Positions 45,113 through 53,745 of a DNA stretch of 64,000 bases are shown one piece after another. Where the stretch lies: NCBI RefSeq assembly GCF_017743935.1, contig NZ_JAGHRE010000002.1, positions 310,001 through 374,000 of the forward strand, read 5' to 3'. The notes under the pieces were generated by a model that was given only the letters and a program-made list of their open reading frames with translations, had not been told where the DNA came from and did not search any database. Every line of letters begins with the position of its first letter. The stretch's first letter is position 1. Position numbers and translations under genes: made by a program. The stretch is from Tropicibacter sp. R16_0. GTDB lineage: Bacteria; Pseudomonadota; Alphaproteobacteria; Rhodobacterales; Rhodobacteraceae.

Positions 45113-47074
45113 TCAGCTCAAGTTCCGGGATGCGGCATAGTCGATGAAAACATCGAAACTGTCGGGGTTCACCATCGAATCCCGATTGACCACCTTCGCC
45201 GGATCACCGCCGAGTAGCAGCTTTTTCACGGGAACTTCCAGCTTCTTCCCCGACAATGTGCGCGGCACTTCGGCAATCTGGATAATCTCATTCGGAACAA
45301 ACCGCGCCGAGACTGACGCTCGGATGGACCCATTGATCTTGTCTTTCACCGCATCGGTCAATTCGACACCCTCGGCCACAACCACAAACAACGGCATGAA
45401 GCTGTCGCGGCCCAGAAACTCCAGATCGACAACAAGGCTATCCATGACCTCATCTAGGCCCTCGACCGCCTGATAGATCTCGGACGAGCCCATGCGCAGG
45501 CCTTTGCGGTTTATGGTAGCGTCAGAGCGGCCATAGATGACAGACCCACCTTCCGGCGTGATCTCGATCCAATCCCCGTGCCTCCAGATCCCCGGGTAGG
45601 TGTCGAAGTAGCTGTCATGCAGCCGCGTTCCGTCATCATCGCCCCAGAAGAACAACGGCATCGACGGCAGCGGCTCGGTGCAGACCAATTCGCCGACCTC
45701 ACCAAACAGCTCTTTGCCAAAGGGGTCATAGCTGCGCACGGCATTGCCCAGCAGGCGGCATTGCATCTCTCCGGCACGCACCGGCAGCATCGGATTGCCG
45801 CCGACAAAGGCGCCGCAGAAATCGGTGCCGCCCGAAATGGGCGCCAGCCAGATGTCTGCGCCGATCGCATCATAGATCCAGGCATAGCCGTCTGACGTCA
45901 AAGGCGATCCCGTGGTGCCCACGGAAACAAGCGCCCCCAGGTCCAGCTCATCACACGGACGAATACCCGATTTTGCGCAGACCGTGACATAGGCCGCACC
46001 GACGCCCAGATAGGTGATCCGCTCCTCTGCGACCGAGCGCCAAACCGCCAGCATGTCAGGGTGGTTGGGCGCACCGTCATAAGCGAGCACGCAAGCCCCC
46101 TGCCCCAAGGCCACAAACTGAGCATTCCACATGACCCAGCCCGAACTGGTCAGCCAGCAGAACCGATCATCCGGTCCGATGTCCTGATGCAGCGATTGCT
46201 TTGCTCCCTCTAGCAGGATGCCACCATGCCCATGCACGATGGGTTTTGGGTTGCCGGTGGTGCCCGAGGAATAGACCACCCAGATCGGATGATCGAAATC
46301 CACCATTTCGATTGCCAACTCGGCCAGTGTATTTGTCAGTGCGTCCCATGCCAAGGCATCGCCCGCAACCTCACCCACAACCGGCACTATGATCGTGGTC
46401 TCGACGGTTGGGAGGCCTTGCCGGATTTCCGCCAGAATATCCCGCTTGTCATGCGTCACGCCCGCGTGGACATAGCCATCCTGTGCAATCAGCACCTTTG
46501 GTTCGATCTGTTTGAACCGGTCCAAGATCGCCACATGCCCCATGTCCGGCGCGCACAAAGACCAGATCGCACCGATGCTGACCGTGGCCAGGCAGGCGAT
46601 GATCGACACCTCGGTATTGGGCAGGATCGCCACCACGCGGTCGCCTTTGGTCACGCCCTGAGCGCGTAGATTAGCGGCAACGCTGGCCACCTGAGCTGCA
46701 AGCTGGCCCCAGGTCATTTCGCTCCGACCAAAGGTTTCGGATTGCACGATCAACGCTGTCGCATCCGGTTTCGTGAACGCATGGCGCAGCATCTGATCGG
46801 CAAAATTCACCTGCGTACCCGGGAACCATTCGGCACCCGGCATCTTTCGTTCGGTCAAAACGGTTGTGGGGGCCACATCAGAGCGGATGTCGAAGTAGTC
46901 CCAGATCGCCAGCCAAAAGGCATCAAGGTCGGTGACGCTCCATTCCCACAGACCGTTGTACTGGGCGAACTTGCGCCCTGTTCGACGCTCCACCCAAGCT
47001 GTGAAGTCGGCCATCCGGCTCTGTTCGGAGCGGTCTTGGGTCGGGGTCCACAGGATCTCTCGTGCCTCGGTCAT
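45113..47074 (-). CDS. Acetoacetyl-CoA synthetase
   Basis: 653 residues, the expected length for AacS. The N-terminal ACAS domain carries YNGLWEWSVTDLDAFWLAIWDYF. The AMP-binding motif is VVYSSGTTGNPKPIVH. Also present: SGGTDFCGAF and YGRSDATINRKGLRMGSSEIY, and the C-terminal LSGKKLEVPVKKLLLG that contains the catalytic lysine. It activates acetoacetate (ketone body or polyhydroxybutyrate breakdown product). It overlaps the serine hydrolase gene by 4 nt. Confidence 0.93.
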   Translation of the reverse strand: MTEAREILWTPTQDRSEQSRMADFTAWVERRTGRKFAQYNGLWEWSVTDLDAFWLAIWDYFDIRSDVAPTTVLTERKMPGAEWFPGTQVNFADQMLRHAFTKPDATALIVQSETFGRSEMTWGQLAAQVASVAANLRAQGVTKGDRVVAILPNTEVSIIACLATVSIGAIWSLCAPDMGHVAILDRFKQIEPKVLIAQDGYVHAGVTHDKRDILAEIRQGLPTVETTIIVPVVGEVAGDALAWDALTNTLAELAIEMVDFDHPIWVVYSSGTTGNPKPIVHGHGGILLEGAKQSLHQDIGPDDRFCWLTSSGWVMWNAQFVALGQGACVLAYDGAPNHPDMLAVWRSVAEERITYLGVGAAYVTVCAKSGIRPCDELDLGALVSVGTTGSPLTSDGYAWIYDAIGADIWLAPISGGTDFCGAFVGGNPMLPVRAGEMQCRLLGNAVRSYDPFGKELFGEVGELVCTEPLPSMPLFFWGDDDGTRLHDSYFDTYPGIWRHGDWIEITPEGGSVIYGRSDATINRKGLRMGSSEIYQAVEGLDEVMDSLVVDLEFLGRDSFMPLFVVVAEGVELTDAVKDKINGSIRASVSARFVPNEIIQIAEVPRTLSGKKLEVPVKKLLLGGDPAKVVNRDSMVNPDSFDVFIDYAASRNLS

Positions 47075-48300
47075 GCGATCATTGCTCCATGCACCAGCGC
47101 CTTAAGTTCTGCGCGCGACGGGTATGAGCTCGACGGCGAAAGCTGCGTGAAAAAGACGACGGACACATCCGCCACCGGATCCATCCAGAAGAACGTCGAC
47201 GCCATGCCGCCCCAGCTGAAATCACCCACATGACCGGGGCAACGCGCGCGTCCCGGATCCAACACAACTGCACCGCCAAGGCCAAAGCCCATGCCCTCCA
47301 TCGGTTGTTCGGCAAAGCTCTGTGGGCCCATCGAGGCGATGTCGCCCGGCAGATGGTTGCGCATCATGAACTTCAGCGTTTCGGGGCCGAGCAATCGGCC
47401 ACCGTCGCACGTTCCACCACGGCGCAGCATGTCAACAAACGCCATATAGTCGTCGATGGTCCCAACCAAGCCACCGCCACCGGAATACATGTCTGCGTTC
47501 TGGAACGGCGATTTCCCAGGCTCATCGACCAGGCGCAGGCTGTCGCTGCCAGTGCTCGCCTCGTTCAGCGCCATGGCGTCCCCTGCAAGCGGCGTATAGA
47601 GGGACGCAAACCGGTCAACTTGCCCTGGTGCTGCAGAAAACGCGGTTTCGGTCATGCCAACGGGCGAGAAGATCTCTTCGGCAAAGAATTCCGCCAAGGA
47701 TTTGCCCGATACCACCTCAACCACACGGCCCAGGATGTCTATGCTGACCGAATATTCCCACCGTGTGCCCGGTTGAAAGGCCAGCGGTAAACCGGCAACC
47801 CGGTCGGCCATGTCCGCCAGCGCGCCCTGATTGGGTTTGAACAAAATATCCTGTTCGTCCATGGCCTGGGGCAGCACACCGGGATTGAAGGGATAGCTGA
47901 GCCCGCTGGTATGGGTCAAAAGCTGATGCAGCGTTGGGGCCTGGCTCGGCTCGACCTGATCAATGCGCTCAGCCCCCGGAACAAGTGCCTGTATGTCATT
48001 GAAAGCAGGTATGAAATTGGACACAGGCGCATCCAGGTGGAACAACCCGCGTTCCGCCAGCATCATGATTGCGACCGAGGTGATCGGCTTGGTCATGGAA
48101 TAGATGCGGGCCACGGTGTCGCGTTCAAACGGCAGGTCATGTTCCAAGCTGCGCAGACCGGTGGCGTTAAAATACACCTCCTCGCCGCCGCGCTGGATCA
48201 AGACGGAACTTCCTGCGTATTTCCGGTCACTTACATAGCGATCCATCCATGTCGCGATACGGTTCAATCGGGTTGGGTCAAATCCAAACTGCAACGTCAA
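47071..48300 (-). CDS. Serine hydrolase of the beta-lactamase/esterase (class C fold) family
   Basis: 409 residues, no signal peptide. The SxxK motif is SMTK (in ARIYSMTKPITSVAIMM, near residue 70). A YSVS tetrad near residue 184 is the likely second motif Tyr. This is the EstB-type carboxylesterase/transesterase group, cytoplasmic here, and not an antibiotic-resistance enzyme by any visible sign. Placed between a crotonase and acetoacetyl-CoA synthetase, it could hydrolyse a short hydroxyacid ester or oligomer such as a hydroxybutyrate oligomer; that is an inference. Confidence 0.85.
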   Translation of the reverse strand: MTLQFGFDPTRLNRIATWMDRYVSDRKYAGSSVLIQRGGEEVYFNATGLRSLEHDLPFERDTVARIYSMTKPITSVAIMMLAERGLFHLDAPVSNFIPAFNDIQALVPGAERIDQVEPSQAPTLHQLLTHTSGLSYPFNPGVLPQAMDEQDILFKPNQGALADMADRVAGLPLAFQPGTRWEYSVSIDILGRVVEVVSGKSLAEFFAEEIFSPVGMTETAFSAAPGQVDRFASLYTPLAGDAMALNEASTGSDSLRLVDEPGKSPFQNADMYSGGGGLVGTIDDYMAFVDMLRRGGTCDGGRLLGPETLKFMMRNHLPGDIASMGPQSFAEQPMEGMGFGLGGAVVLDPGRARCPGHVGDFSWGGMASTFFWMDPVADVSVVFFTQLSPSSSYPSRAELKALVHGAMIA

Positions 48301-48302
48301 AA

Positions 48303-49100
48303 TCAGTCCTTTCCGTTCCCGTCTGCCATTTGACGGCCACGTGTTGTTGCACGCTCTTGTCCGGCGGCAACATCTGCCGCGGACACTTGAGAAATATGCA
48401 TGTCAAATACCTGCGCCTCCAGCGCCATTGCATCGCTGAGCGGCAAATCGGTCCCGTCTGCAATCAGGCGGCGGATACGCCCCATCGTGATCGGATCGGT
48501 CGACGCAATGTGTTCTCCCAACTCCAACGCACGGTCGAGCAACCTATCTGCGGCAACCACCTCGTTCACAAGACCCCACTGCAACGCCTTGTCTGCACTT
48601 ACAAATTCGCAAGTTAGGCTCATCTGCCTGGCTCGGTTGATCCCGATCAAACGCGGAAGGATCTGCGTCATGCCCCAGCTTGGCGTGATACCAACGCGCG
48701 CATGCGTATCGGCAAAAACCGCAGTGTCCGCCGCGATCAGGAAATCCCCCAGCAGCGCCAATTCTAGCCCGCCGGTTATTGCATAGCCGTTTACGGCGGA
48801 AATGATCGGCTTTGTACAGGCACCGGCAATGGCAAACAGGCTGTTGGGTCCGTGCCATTCGAACTGGATCATGGCATCGTCCGTTTGTGACATCTCCTTG
48901 AGGTCAACGCCAACACTGAAGGCGCGCCCCTTGCCGGTCAGGACGATGGCCCGGACCTTAGGGATTTCGGACAATGATTTGATAATGTTCGTTAATTCCT
49001 CAACCAAGGCACGGGACAAGGCGTTCAACGCATCAGGTCGGTTCAACGTGACAATCGCCACTGCCCCGTCGTGATCGACTTGGATAAAACCCTCTGACAT
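48303..49100 (-). CDS. Enoyl-CoA hydratase/crotonase family protein (retains first catalytic Glu only)
   Basis: 265 residues, crotonase fold. The oxyanion-hole segments are AFSVGVDLKEM and NGYAITGGLELALLGDF. The first catalytic Glu (equivalent to rat hydratase E144) is present in GGLELA. The second (E164) is replaced: the loop reads DTHARVGITPSWG with Ala at that position. The same DTHARVGI variant is seen in other annotated hydratases, so it is a subfamily trait. It starts 1 nt after the neighbouring isomerase-like gene stop. Confidence 0.88.
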   Translation of the reverse strand: MSEGFIQVDHDGAVAIVTLNRPDALNALSRALVEELTNIIKSLSEIPKVRAIVLTGKGRAFSVGVDLKEMSQTDDAMIQFEWHGPNSLFAIAGACTKPIISAVNGYAITGGLELALLGDFLIAADTAVFADTHARVGITPSWGMTQILPRLIGINRARQMSLTCEFVSADKALQWGLVNEVVAADRLLDRALELGEHIASTDPITMGRIRRLIADGTDLPLSDAMALEAQVFDMHISQVSAADVAAGQERATTRGRQMADGNGKD

Positions 49101-49101
49101 A

Positions 49102-49854
49102 TCAGCCGATCATCCGCTGCATGGCCGGTTTTGTCTCATCACTGAACCACCCCGTTTCTGACCGGTTCGCGCCGTCGCGCATCGCCTGTTCGATAATCTC
49201 GATCGCGCCGCCCCTGATTTGTTGTTTGATCGAGGCATAGGTTTTGGGCGGCAACTGGGCCAGCGCCTGGGCCTCAGCCATGGCTCGGTCGCGCGAACTG
49301 CCTTCGGTCAACGCGTCGACTATGCCATAGCGGTGCGCCTCTTCCGCGTCCAGGGGCTGTCCGGTCAGCATCAAGCGGCGCAAGGCATCAGGTGCCAATG
49401 TGGCGCGCGCGATCTCAAGCGGTCCGACGGGAAAATTGGCACCGACCCGAACCTCGGCCAGCCCCAATTTCGCGCGTGGGCTTGCCACGCGAATGTCGCT
49501 GCCCAAAACAAAGAACAGCCCACCAGCGATCGCGGCCCCGTCGACTGAACAGACAACCGGCTTGGGATTGGCGAACAGGCTCAGGAAACCAACGTTCAAA
49601 CCTTCGACAATGGCATTCTGTTGACCCAGGTCGAATTCTTGCGCTTCTTTCAGGTCAAGGCCTGCGGAAAACACTTTGAAAGGGCTGGTCAACACAATGG
49701 CACGCACCTCGGACTCAATTGCAAGACCATCTAACAGATCCTTGAAGTCGAACAGAAATTCCGGGCTGAGCGCATTGACCGGCGCACGGTTCAGACCGAT
49801 TTCAACGATGCCGCCGTCGTGATTTATTCTGTTCAGATGCTGTGTCGCGCTCAT
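49102..49854 (-). CDS. Crotonase family protein, enoyl-CoA isomerase-like (retains second Glu only)
   Basis: 250 residues from the ATG at 49854. The active-site pattern is the reverse of its neighbour. The first Glu position is hydrophobic (AIAGGLFFVLGSDIRVA), but the second Glu is kept in LGLAEVRVGANFPVG. Retaining only that Glu is the pattern of delta3,delta2-enoyl-CoA isomerases. It overlaps the end of the HxlR gene by 53 nt. Its GGGAGAGGGA ribosome-binding site, inside HxlR, supports this start. Confidence 0.85.
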   Translation of the reverse strand: MSATQHLNRINHDGGIVEIGLNRAPVNALSPEFLFDFKDLLDGLAIESEVRAIVLTSPFKVFSAGLDLKEAQEFDLGQQNAIVEGLNVGFLSLFANPKPVVCSVDGAAIAGGLFFVLGSDIRVASPRAKLGLAEVRVGANFPVGPLEIARATLAPDALRRLMLTGQPLDAEEAHRYGIVDALTEGSSRDRAMAEAQALAQLPPKTYASIKQQIRGGAIEIIEQAMRDGANRSETGWFSDETKPAMQRMIG

Positions 49855-50344
49855 GTCCCTCTCCCTGCAAGTCTTTTGCGCGACGTGCCCGATTTTCGGC
49901 CAGTAACGCAGGGTCAATATCAACCGAGATCTGCCGCGCGTCGAGGGGTTCCGCGCATTCCGGACAAGTGACCTTGGGTATTATGCGGTTTCCACAGGAT
50001 TTATGCTGCAATTCAACCATTCCTTGGGTGCCAAGCCACTTGTCGCTCCAGGATTTGAGCATGATGATCACCGGCCACAGGTCCCGGCCTTTTTCGGTCA
50101 GGTGATATTCATAGCGCACGGGCCGTTCGCTATAGGCCCGCTTTTCCAGGATCCCATCGGCGCACATGCGCTTCAAGCGTTGGCTCAAGATGTGCGGAGA
50201 GGCCCCGGTCAAACGCTGCATATCGTCGAACCGACGGCGGCCCATGAACATCTCGCGCAGGATCATCAGCACCCATGGATCGCCCACTCGCTCGATCGCG
50301 CGGGACACCGGACAATGCGTATCCGCAAGGTCACTTCGGCTCAT
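49802..50344 (-). CDS. HxlR family regulator with C-terminal Cys-containing tail
   Basis: 180 residues from ATG 50344 (AAGGG 9 nt upstream; GTG at 50353 is possible). Winged HTH of HxlR type: CPVSRAIERVGDPWVLMILREMFMGRRRFDDMQRLTGASPHILSQRLKRM. After the domain a segment HKSCGNRIIPKVTCPECAEPL resembles a zinc ribbon, as in several HxlR proteins. It is the first gene of the six-gene crotonase/acetoacetyl-CoA operon and is divergent from a GST gene, so it probably regulates both directions. Confidence 0.88.
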   Translation of the reverse strand: MSRSDLADTHCPVSRAIERVGDPWVLMILREMFMGRRRFDDMQRLTGASPHILSQRLKRMCADGILEKRAYSERPVRYEYHLTEKGRDLWPVIIMLKSWSDKWLGTQGMVELQHKSCGNRIIPKVTCPECAEPLDARQISVDIDPALLAENRARRAKDLQGEGHERDTASEQNKSRRRHR

Positions 50345-50426
50345 CGTTGACACCCTTCACTTTTTGTAGTCACCTTTCCCACAGGCCGGACGATCTGTCA
50401 AATTCCGGTCAAATTGGGGAGGTTTA

Positions 50427-51032
50427 ATGAAACTCTATTACGCACAGAACACCCGCGCCGTGCGCATCGCATGGCTGCTCGAAGAGCTGGGGCTGGACTA
50501 TGAGATCGAAAAGTTCACGCTCGGCGACCGCGCCATGCGCGAGCCGGATTACCTGAAAGTGCATCCCATGGGCCGGGTGCCCGCGCTTGAAGACAAAGGT
50601 GTGACCATCTTTGAATCAGGTGCCATCGTTCAATATGTTCTGGCGCTTTATGGCGAGGGCCGCCTGCAGCCTGCAGTTGGCACGCAAGAGTTCGCCAACT
50701 ATTTGCAGTGGCTGCATTATTGCGAGGGCATGATCATGCCTCCGATCAATACAATCGTTGTTGAAACCATCCTCTTGCCTCCTGAACGACGCACTGAATT
50801 GAACGTGAAACGTGCGACCAAGCTGTTGAACCAGATGCTGATGGCCGTGAACAACCACCTTGAGGGGGCGGAATATCTGGCCGGTGAATTCACCGCTGCT
50901 GACATCATGACCGGACATTCGATCATCATGTCGGGTCGCTTGGGGGCCGACTTCTCGGACAAACCCAATCTGCAACCTTATGCCGACCGGCTGATGGCGC
51001 GGCCTGCCCTGCAAAAGGCGTGGTCGCTATGA
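50427..51032 (+). CDS. Glutathione S-transferase family protein
   Basis: 201 residues: thioredoxin-like N-terminal domain (KLYYAQNTRAVRIAWLLEELGLDYE, then the cis-Pro segment GRVPALEDKGVTIFESGAIVQY) and an all-helical C-terminal domain. The N-terminal catalytic residue is not obvious (Asn/Thr at the usual Ser/Tyr site). It overlaps the next SDR by 4 nt. With the HCCA-isomerase-like gene two positions on, this makes a glutathione-linked trio, possibly for an electrophilic or aromatic intermediate. Confidence 0.9.
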   Translation: MKLYYAQNTRAVRIAWLLEELGLDYEIEKFTLGDRAMREPDYLKVHPMGRVPALEDKGVTIFESGAIVQYVLALYGEGRLQPAVGTQEFANYLQWLHYCEGMIMPPINTIVVETILLPPERRTELNVKRATKLLNQMLMAVNNHLEGAEYLAGEFTAADIMTGHSIIMSGRLGADFSDKPNLQPYADRLMARPALQKAWSL

Positions 51033-51763
51033 GTAAGCCGATTGTTCTGATCGTCGGCGCCGGGGACTACATCGGCGCCGCCATCGCAAAACGCTTTGCT
51101 CGTGGCGGGTTCACCGTCTGCATGGGTCGGCGCAATGGCGACAAGCTCGCCCCGCTTGTGGCCGAGATCGAGGCCGACGGTGGCACCGCCATCGGCTACA
51201 CCCTGGATGCGCGCGACGAAGACAGCGTCATGGCCGTGTTCAAACAGATCGAGGATGAGGTTGGCCCGATCGAAACCGTGATCTACAACGTCGGCGGCAA
51301 CGTGCGGTTCCCAATCCTGGACACCACGGCACGGGTCTTTCGTAAGGTCTGGGAAATGGCCTGCTTTGCGGGCTTCCTGTCGGGGCGCGAGGCGGCGCGG
51401 TACATGGTGCCCCGTGGACGCGGCAACATCTTCTTTACCGGCGCCTCCGCCTCGATGCGGGGCAACAGCGGTTATGCGGCGTTCTCGGCTGGCAAGTCGG
51501 GGCTGCGGGCATTGGCGCAAAGCCTGGCCAAGGAACTGGGCCCCAAGAACATTCATGTTGCCCATCTGGTGATCGATGCCGGCGTTGACACGGCCTTTGT
51601 GCGGGATCGCATCGCGCAATCCGGTCACGATCCTGATACACTGCCCGAAGATACTCTGATGAACCCTGCGTCCGTGGCCGAGGCCTATTGGACGTTGCAA
51701 CATCAGACCCGAGACGCTTGGACCTTTGAACTGGACCTGCGCCCATTTGGAGAAAGATGGTGA
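51029..51763 (+). CDS. SDR-fold protein with Phe at the catalytic Tyr position
   Basis: 244 residues from ATG 51029. The Rossmann start is VGAGDYIGAAIAKRF rather than TGxxxGxG. Where classical SDRs have Y-x-x-x-K, this one has F-S-A-G-K in GYAAFSAGKSGLRALAQSLA. The Asn-Ala-Gly motif is NVGGN. The end HVAHLVIDAGVDT places it in a non-classical SDR group in which reductase chemistry is uncertain. It overlaps the GST gene by 4 nt and the next gene by 7 nt. Confidence 0.85.
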   Translation: MSKPIVLIVGAGDYIGAAIAKRFARGGFTVCMGRRNGDKLAPLVAEIEADGGTAIGYTLDARDEDSVMAVFKQIEDEVGPIETVIYNVGGNVRFPILDTTARVFRKVWEMACFAGFLSGREAARYMVPRGRGNIFFTGASASMRGNSGYAAFSAGKSGLRALAQSLAKELGPKNIHVAHLVIDAGVDTAFVRDRIAQSGHDPDTLPEDTLMNPASVAEAYWTLQHQTRDAWTFELDLRPFGERW

Positions 51764-52359
51764 CGAAAGTAGTTGATTTCTTTTATGATTTCGGATCTCC
51801 GAACGCTTACCTGGTGCACAAGGTGTTGCCCGATCTGGCGGCAAGATTTGGCGCGACAGTAACGCATCAGCCGATCTTGTTGGGGGGCGTGTTCAAAGCC
51901 ACGAACAATCAAAGTCCGATGCAGGCCTTTGGCGGCGTGCGCAACAAACTGCAGTACCAGGCCCGTGAAACTCAACGTTTCATCAAACGTCATGATCTGA
52001 CGTTTCACATGAACCCGCATTTTCCGGTGATGACCATCGGGGTAATGCGTGGAGCGATCTTTGCCCAAGGTAAAGAGTGGGAAAACAAATACATATCAGC
52101 CATATTTGATGCGATGTGGGTGCATGGTCAAAAAATGGACGATCCGTCCGTGATCCATGATGTGCTTCGTGAAAACGATTTGCCTGCACAAAAGATCATC
52201 GAAGCCACGCAGGATCAATCGATCAAACAGGGGCTGATCGATGCCACGTCTGCGGCTGTGGATCGGGGCGTTTTCGGCTCACCAACCATGTTTGTCGGGG
52301 ATGAGATGTTTTTTGGAAAAGAAACGCTGCCCGAGATCGAAGAAGCTTTGACAGCATAA
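51757..52359 (+). CDS. 2-hydroxychromene-2-carboxylate isomerase / DsbA-like GST kappa family
   Basis: 200 residues. The FYDFGSPNAYL motif near the N-terminus is the signature of HCCA isomerases and kappa GSTs (the Ser of SPNAYL is the glutathione-activating residue). C-terminal VFGSPTMFVGDEMFFGKE is also conserved. The family performs glutathione-dependent isomerisation in naphthalene degradation, but many members act on other substrates. Third gene of the GST-SDR-isomerase operon, ended by a strong hairpin. Confidence 0.88.
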   Translation: MVTKVVDFFYDFGSPNAYLVHKVLPDLAARFGATVTHQPILLGGVFKATNNQSPMQAFGGVRNKLQYQARETQRFIKRHDLTFHMNPHFPVMTIGVMRGAIFAQGKEWENKYISAIFDAMWVHGQKMDDPSVIHDVLRENDLPAQKIIEATQDQSIKQGLIDATSAAVDRGVFGSPTMFVGDEMFFGKETLPEIEEALTA

Positions 52360-52365
52360 CTTGAT

Positions 52366-52392
52366 GGCCCCGCCCGAAGCCCGGGCGGGGCC
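52366..52392. terminator. Bidirectional terminator-like hairpin
   Basis: GGCCCCGCCC (52366-52375) pairs with GGGCGGGGCC (52383-52392) over 10 bp with a 7-nt loop. It lies between the convergent isomerase gene and binding-protein gene. There is no strong T-run on the plus strand. Confidence 0.65.
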
Positions 52393-52401
52393 TAAGGCCC
52401 A

Positions 52402-53643
52402 TCAGGGACGCTTCATCTTGCATGTGGTCGGTGCATCGGCCGAGGCCATTTCGACCGAGTTTTCGGTCAACAGACCAAAGCCCGAGTTGTCGAAATCATG
52501 CGCCACATCAGGAGAATGCGCCTGGACGTGAACGGCCTGGATCGCCTGGTGATCGGATTCCCGCATCAGAACCTTGGTCCCCCAGATCGAGTCATGCTCC
52601 ATCCCTTCGAGCGCATTTGCAACGGCGACCATGTCGGTCGCGGTGCCAGCCTCGTTGATCGCACGCGCCAGCATCTCGATCACGTTGGCAATGCGCGGCT
52701 GTCCCAGATCATCATCGGGGTACTTTTCCTTGAACGCTTTTGCATACGCGTCTGCGCGATCCGAAACCGGTGGGTTCAACTGCCCTTCGCCAACCAGCTT
52801 GAGCGAGCCAACACCGGATTCACCAAAGGCTGCGGTGATCCCGGTGGACGCGGCGTAGTAGGTGTAGATCGGACCATCAAAGCCGTTCTGCAAGATCGAT
52901 TTACCCAGCCCCAGCATGTCGGCGCCCCAATTGCCGGTGATCACAGCATCCGCCTCGGCGGCCATGATCTTACGACCGTAGGGTGTGAAATCCTTGATCT
53001 TGCCGATGGGATGCAACTCGTTGCCGACAATCTCGATATCCGGGCGCTTTTCACCCAGGAACCGAACTGCTGCAGCCGCAACAGCCTTACCAAACGAGTA
53101 GTCCTGGCCGATGATATAGACCTTCTTGATCTCATCATTGCCCGCGATCACATCTGTCAGCGCATCCATCTTGATGTCGGCGTTGGCGTCAAAGCGGAAG
53201 TGCCAGAAATTGCACTTGTCGTTGGTCAGCGCCGGGTCCACCGCCGAATAGTTCAGGAACAACACACGCTTGTCCGGGTTGCGTTTGTTGTGCTTGTTGA
53301 TGGCATCTGTCAGCGCGTTTGCCACGCCGGACGAGTTGCCCTGGGCAATGAACCGGATCCCCTGGTCGATGGCGACCTGCAACTGGATCAGGGATTCCTT
53401 GGCGCTGATCTTGTTGTCAAACGGCACGATTTCGAACATCTGACCGTCCAGGACACCGCCCTTTTGGTTCACAAGCATGTCCGCCGCAAATTCGTACTGG
53501 TGCAACCCATCCTCACCCGTGGCCGCAAACGGCCCCGACAGCGGGTCAATGAAAGCAATTTTGATATTTTCCGCGTAACCGGCTGCGGCGCTCAACGTCA
53601 GAGCCAAAGCAGTGGTCAATCCTAACAGTTTCTTGTTGCGCAT
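52402..53643 (-). CDS. Liv-type ABC transporter substrate-binding protein (orphan)
   Basis: 413 residues, signal peptide ending near residue 24 (LSAAAGYAE), peripla_BP_6 fold (KIAFIDPLSGPFAATGEDGLHQYEFAADMLV). The protein differs strongly from the binding protein at 16407. No permease or ATPase gene is adjacent in the window. It might serve the incomplete Liv system at 1-1889 or one elsewhere. It follows an IclR gene by 102 nt on the same strand, suggesting uptake of the compound degraded by the upstream operon. Confidence 0.9.
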   Translation of the reverse strand: MRNKKLLGLTTALALTLSAAAGYAENIKIAFIDPLSGPFAATGEDGLHQYEFAADMLVNQKGGVLDGQMFEIVPFDNKISAKESLIQLQVAIDQGIRFIAQGNSSGVANALTDAINKHNKRNPDKRVLFLNYSAVDPALTNDKCNFWHFRFDANADIKMDALTDVIAGNDEIKKVYIIGQDYSFGKAVAAAAVRFLGEKRPDIEIVGNELHPIGKIKDFTPYGRKIMAAEADAVITGNWGADMLGLGKSILQNGFDGPIYTYYAASTGITAAFGESGVGSLKLVGEGQLNPPVSDRADAYAKAFKEKYPDDDLGQPRIANVIEMLARAINEAGTATDMVAVANALEGMEHDSIWGTKVLMRESDHQAIQAVHVQAHSPDVAHDFDNSGFGLLTENSVEMASADAPTTCKMKRP

Positions 53644-53745
53644 ATTGGATCTCTCCTCCCTAATCCAAGCCCCGGTCTATTCTTGTTCCGTGGGCTTGAT
53701 CAGGGTTGCACAGTACAGCACAAAGTCAACAAAATGATTTGTTTT

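Noticed and set aside
47071-48300. Serine hydrolase as a beta-lactamase resistance gene
   Set aside because: No signal peptide, and the context is CoA metabolism. The SMTK motif is shared by EstB-type esterases.
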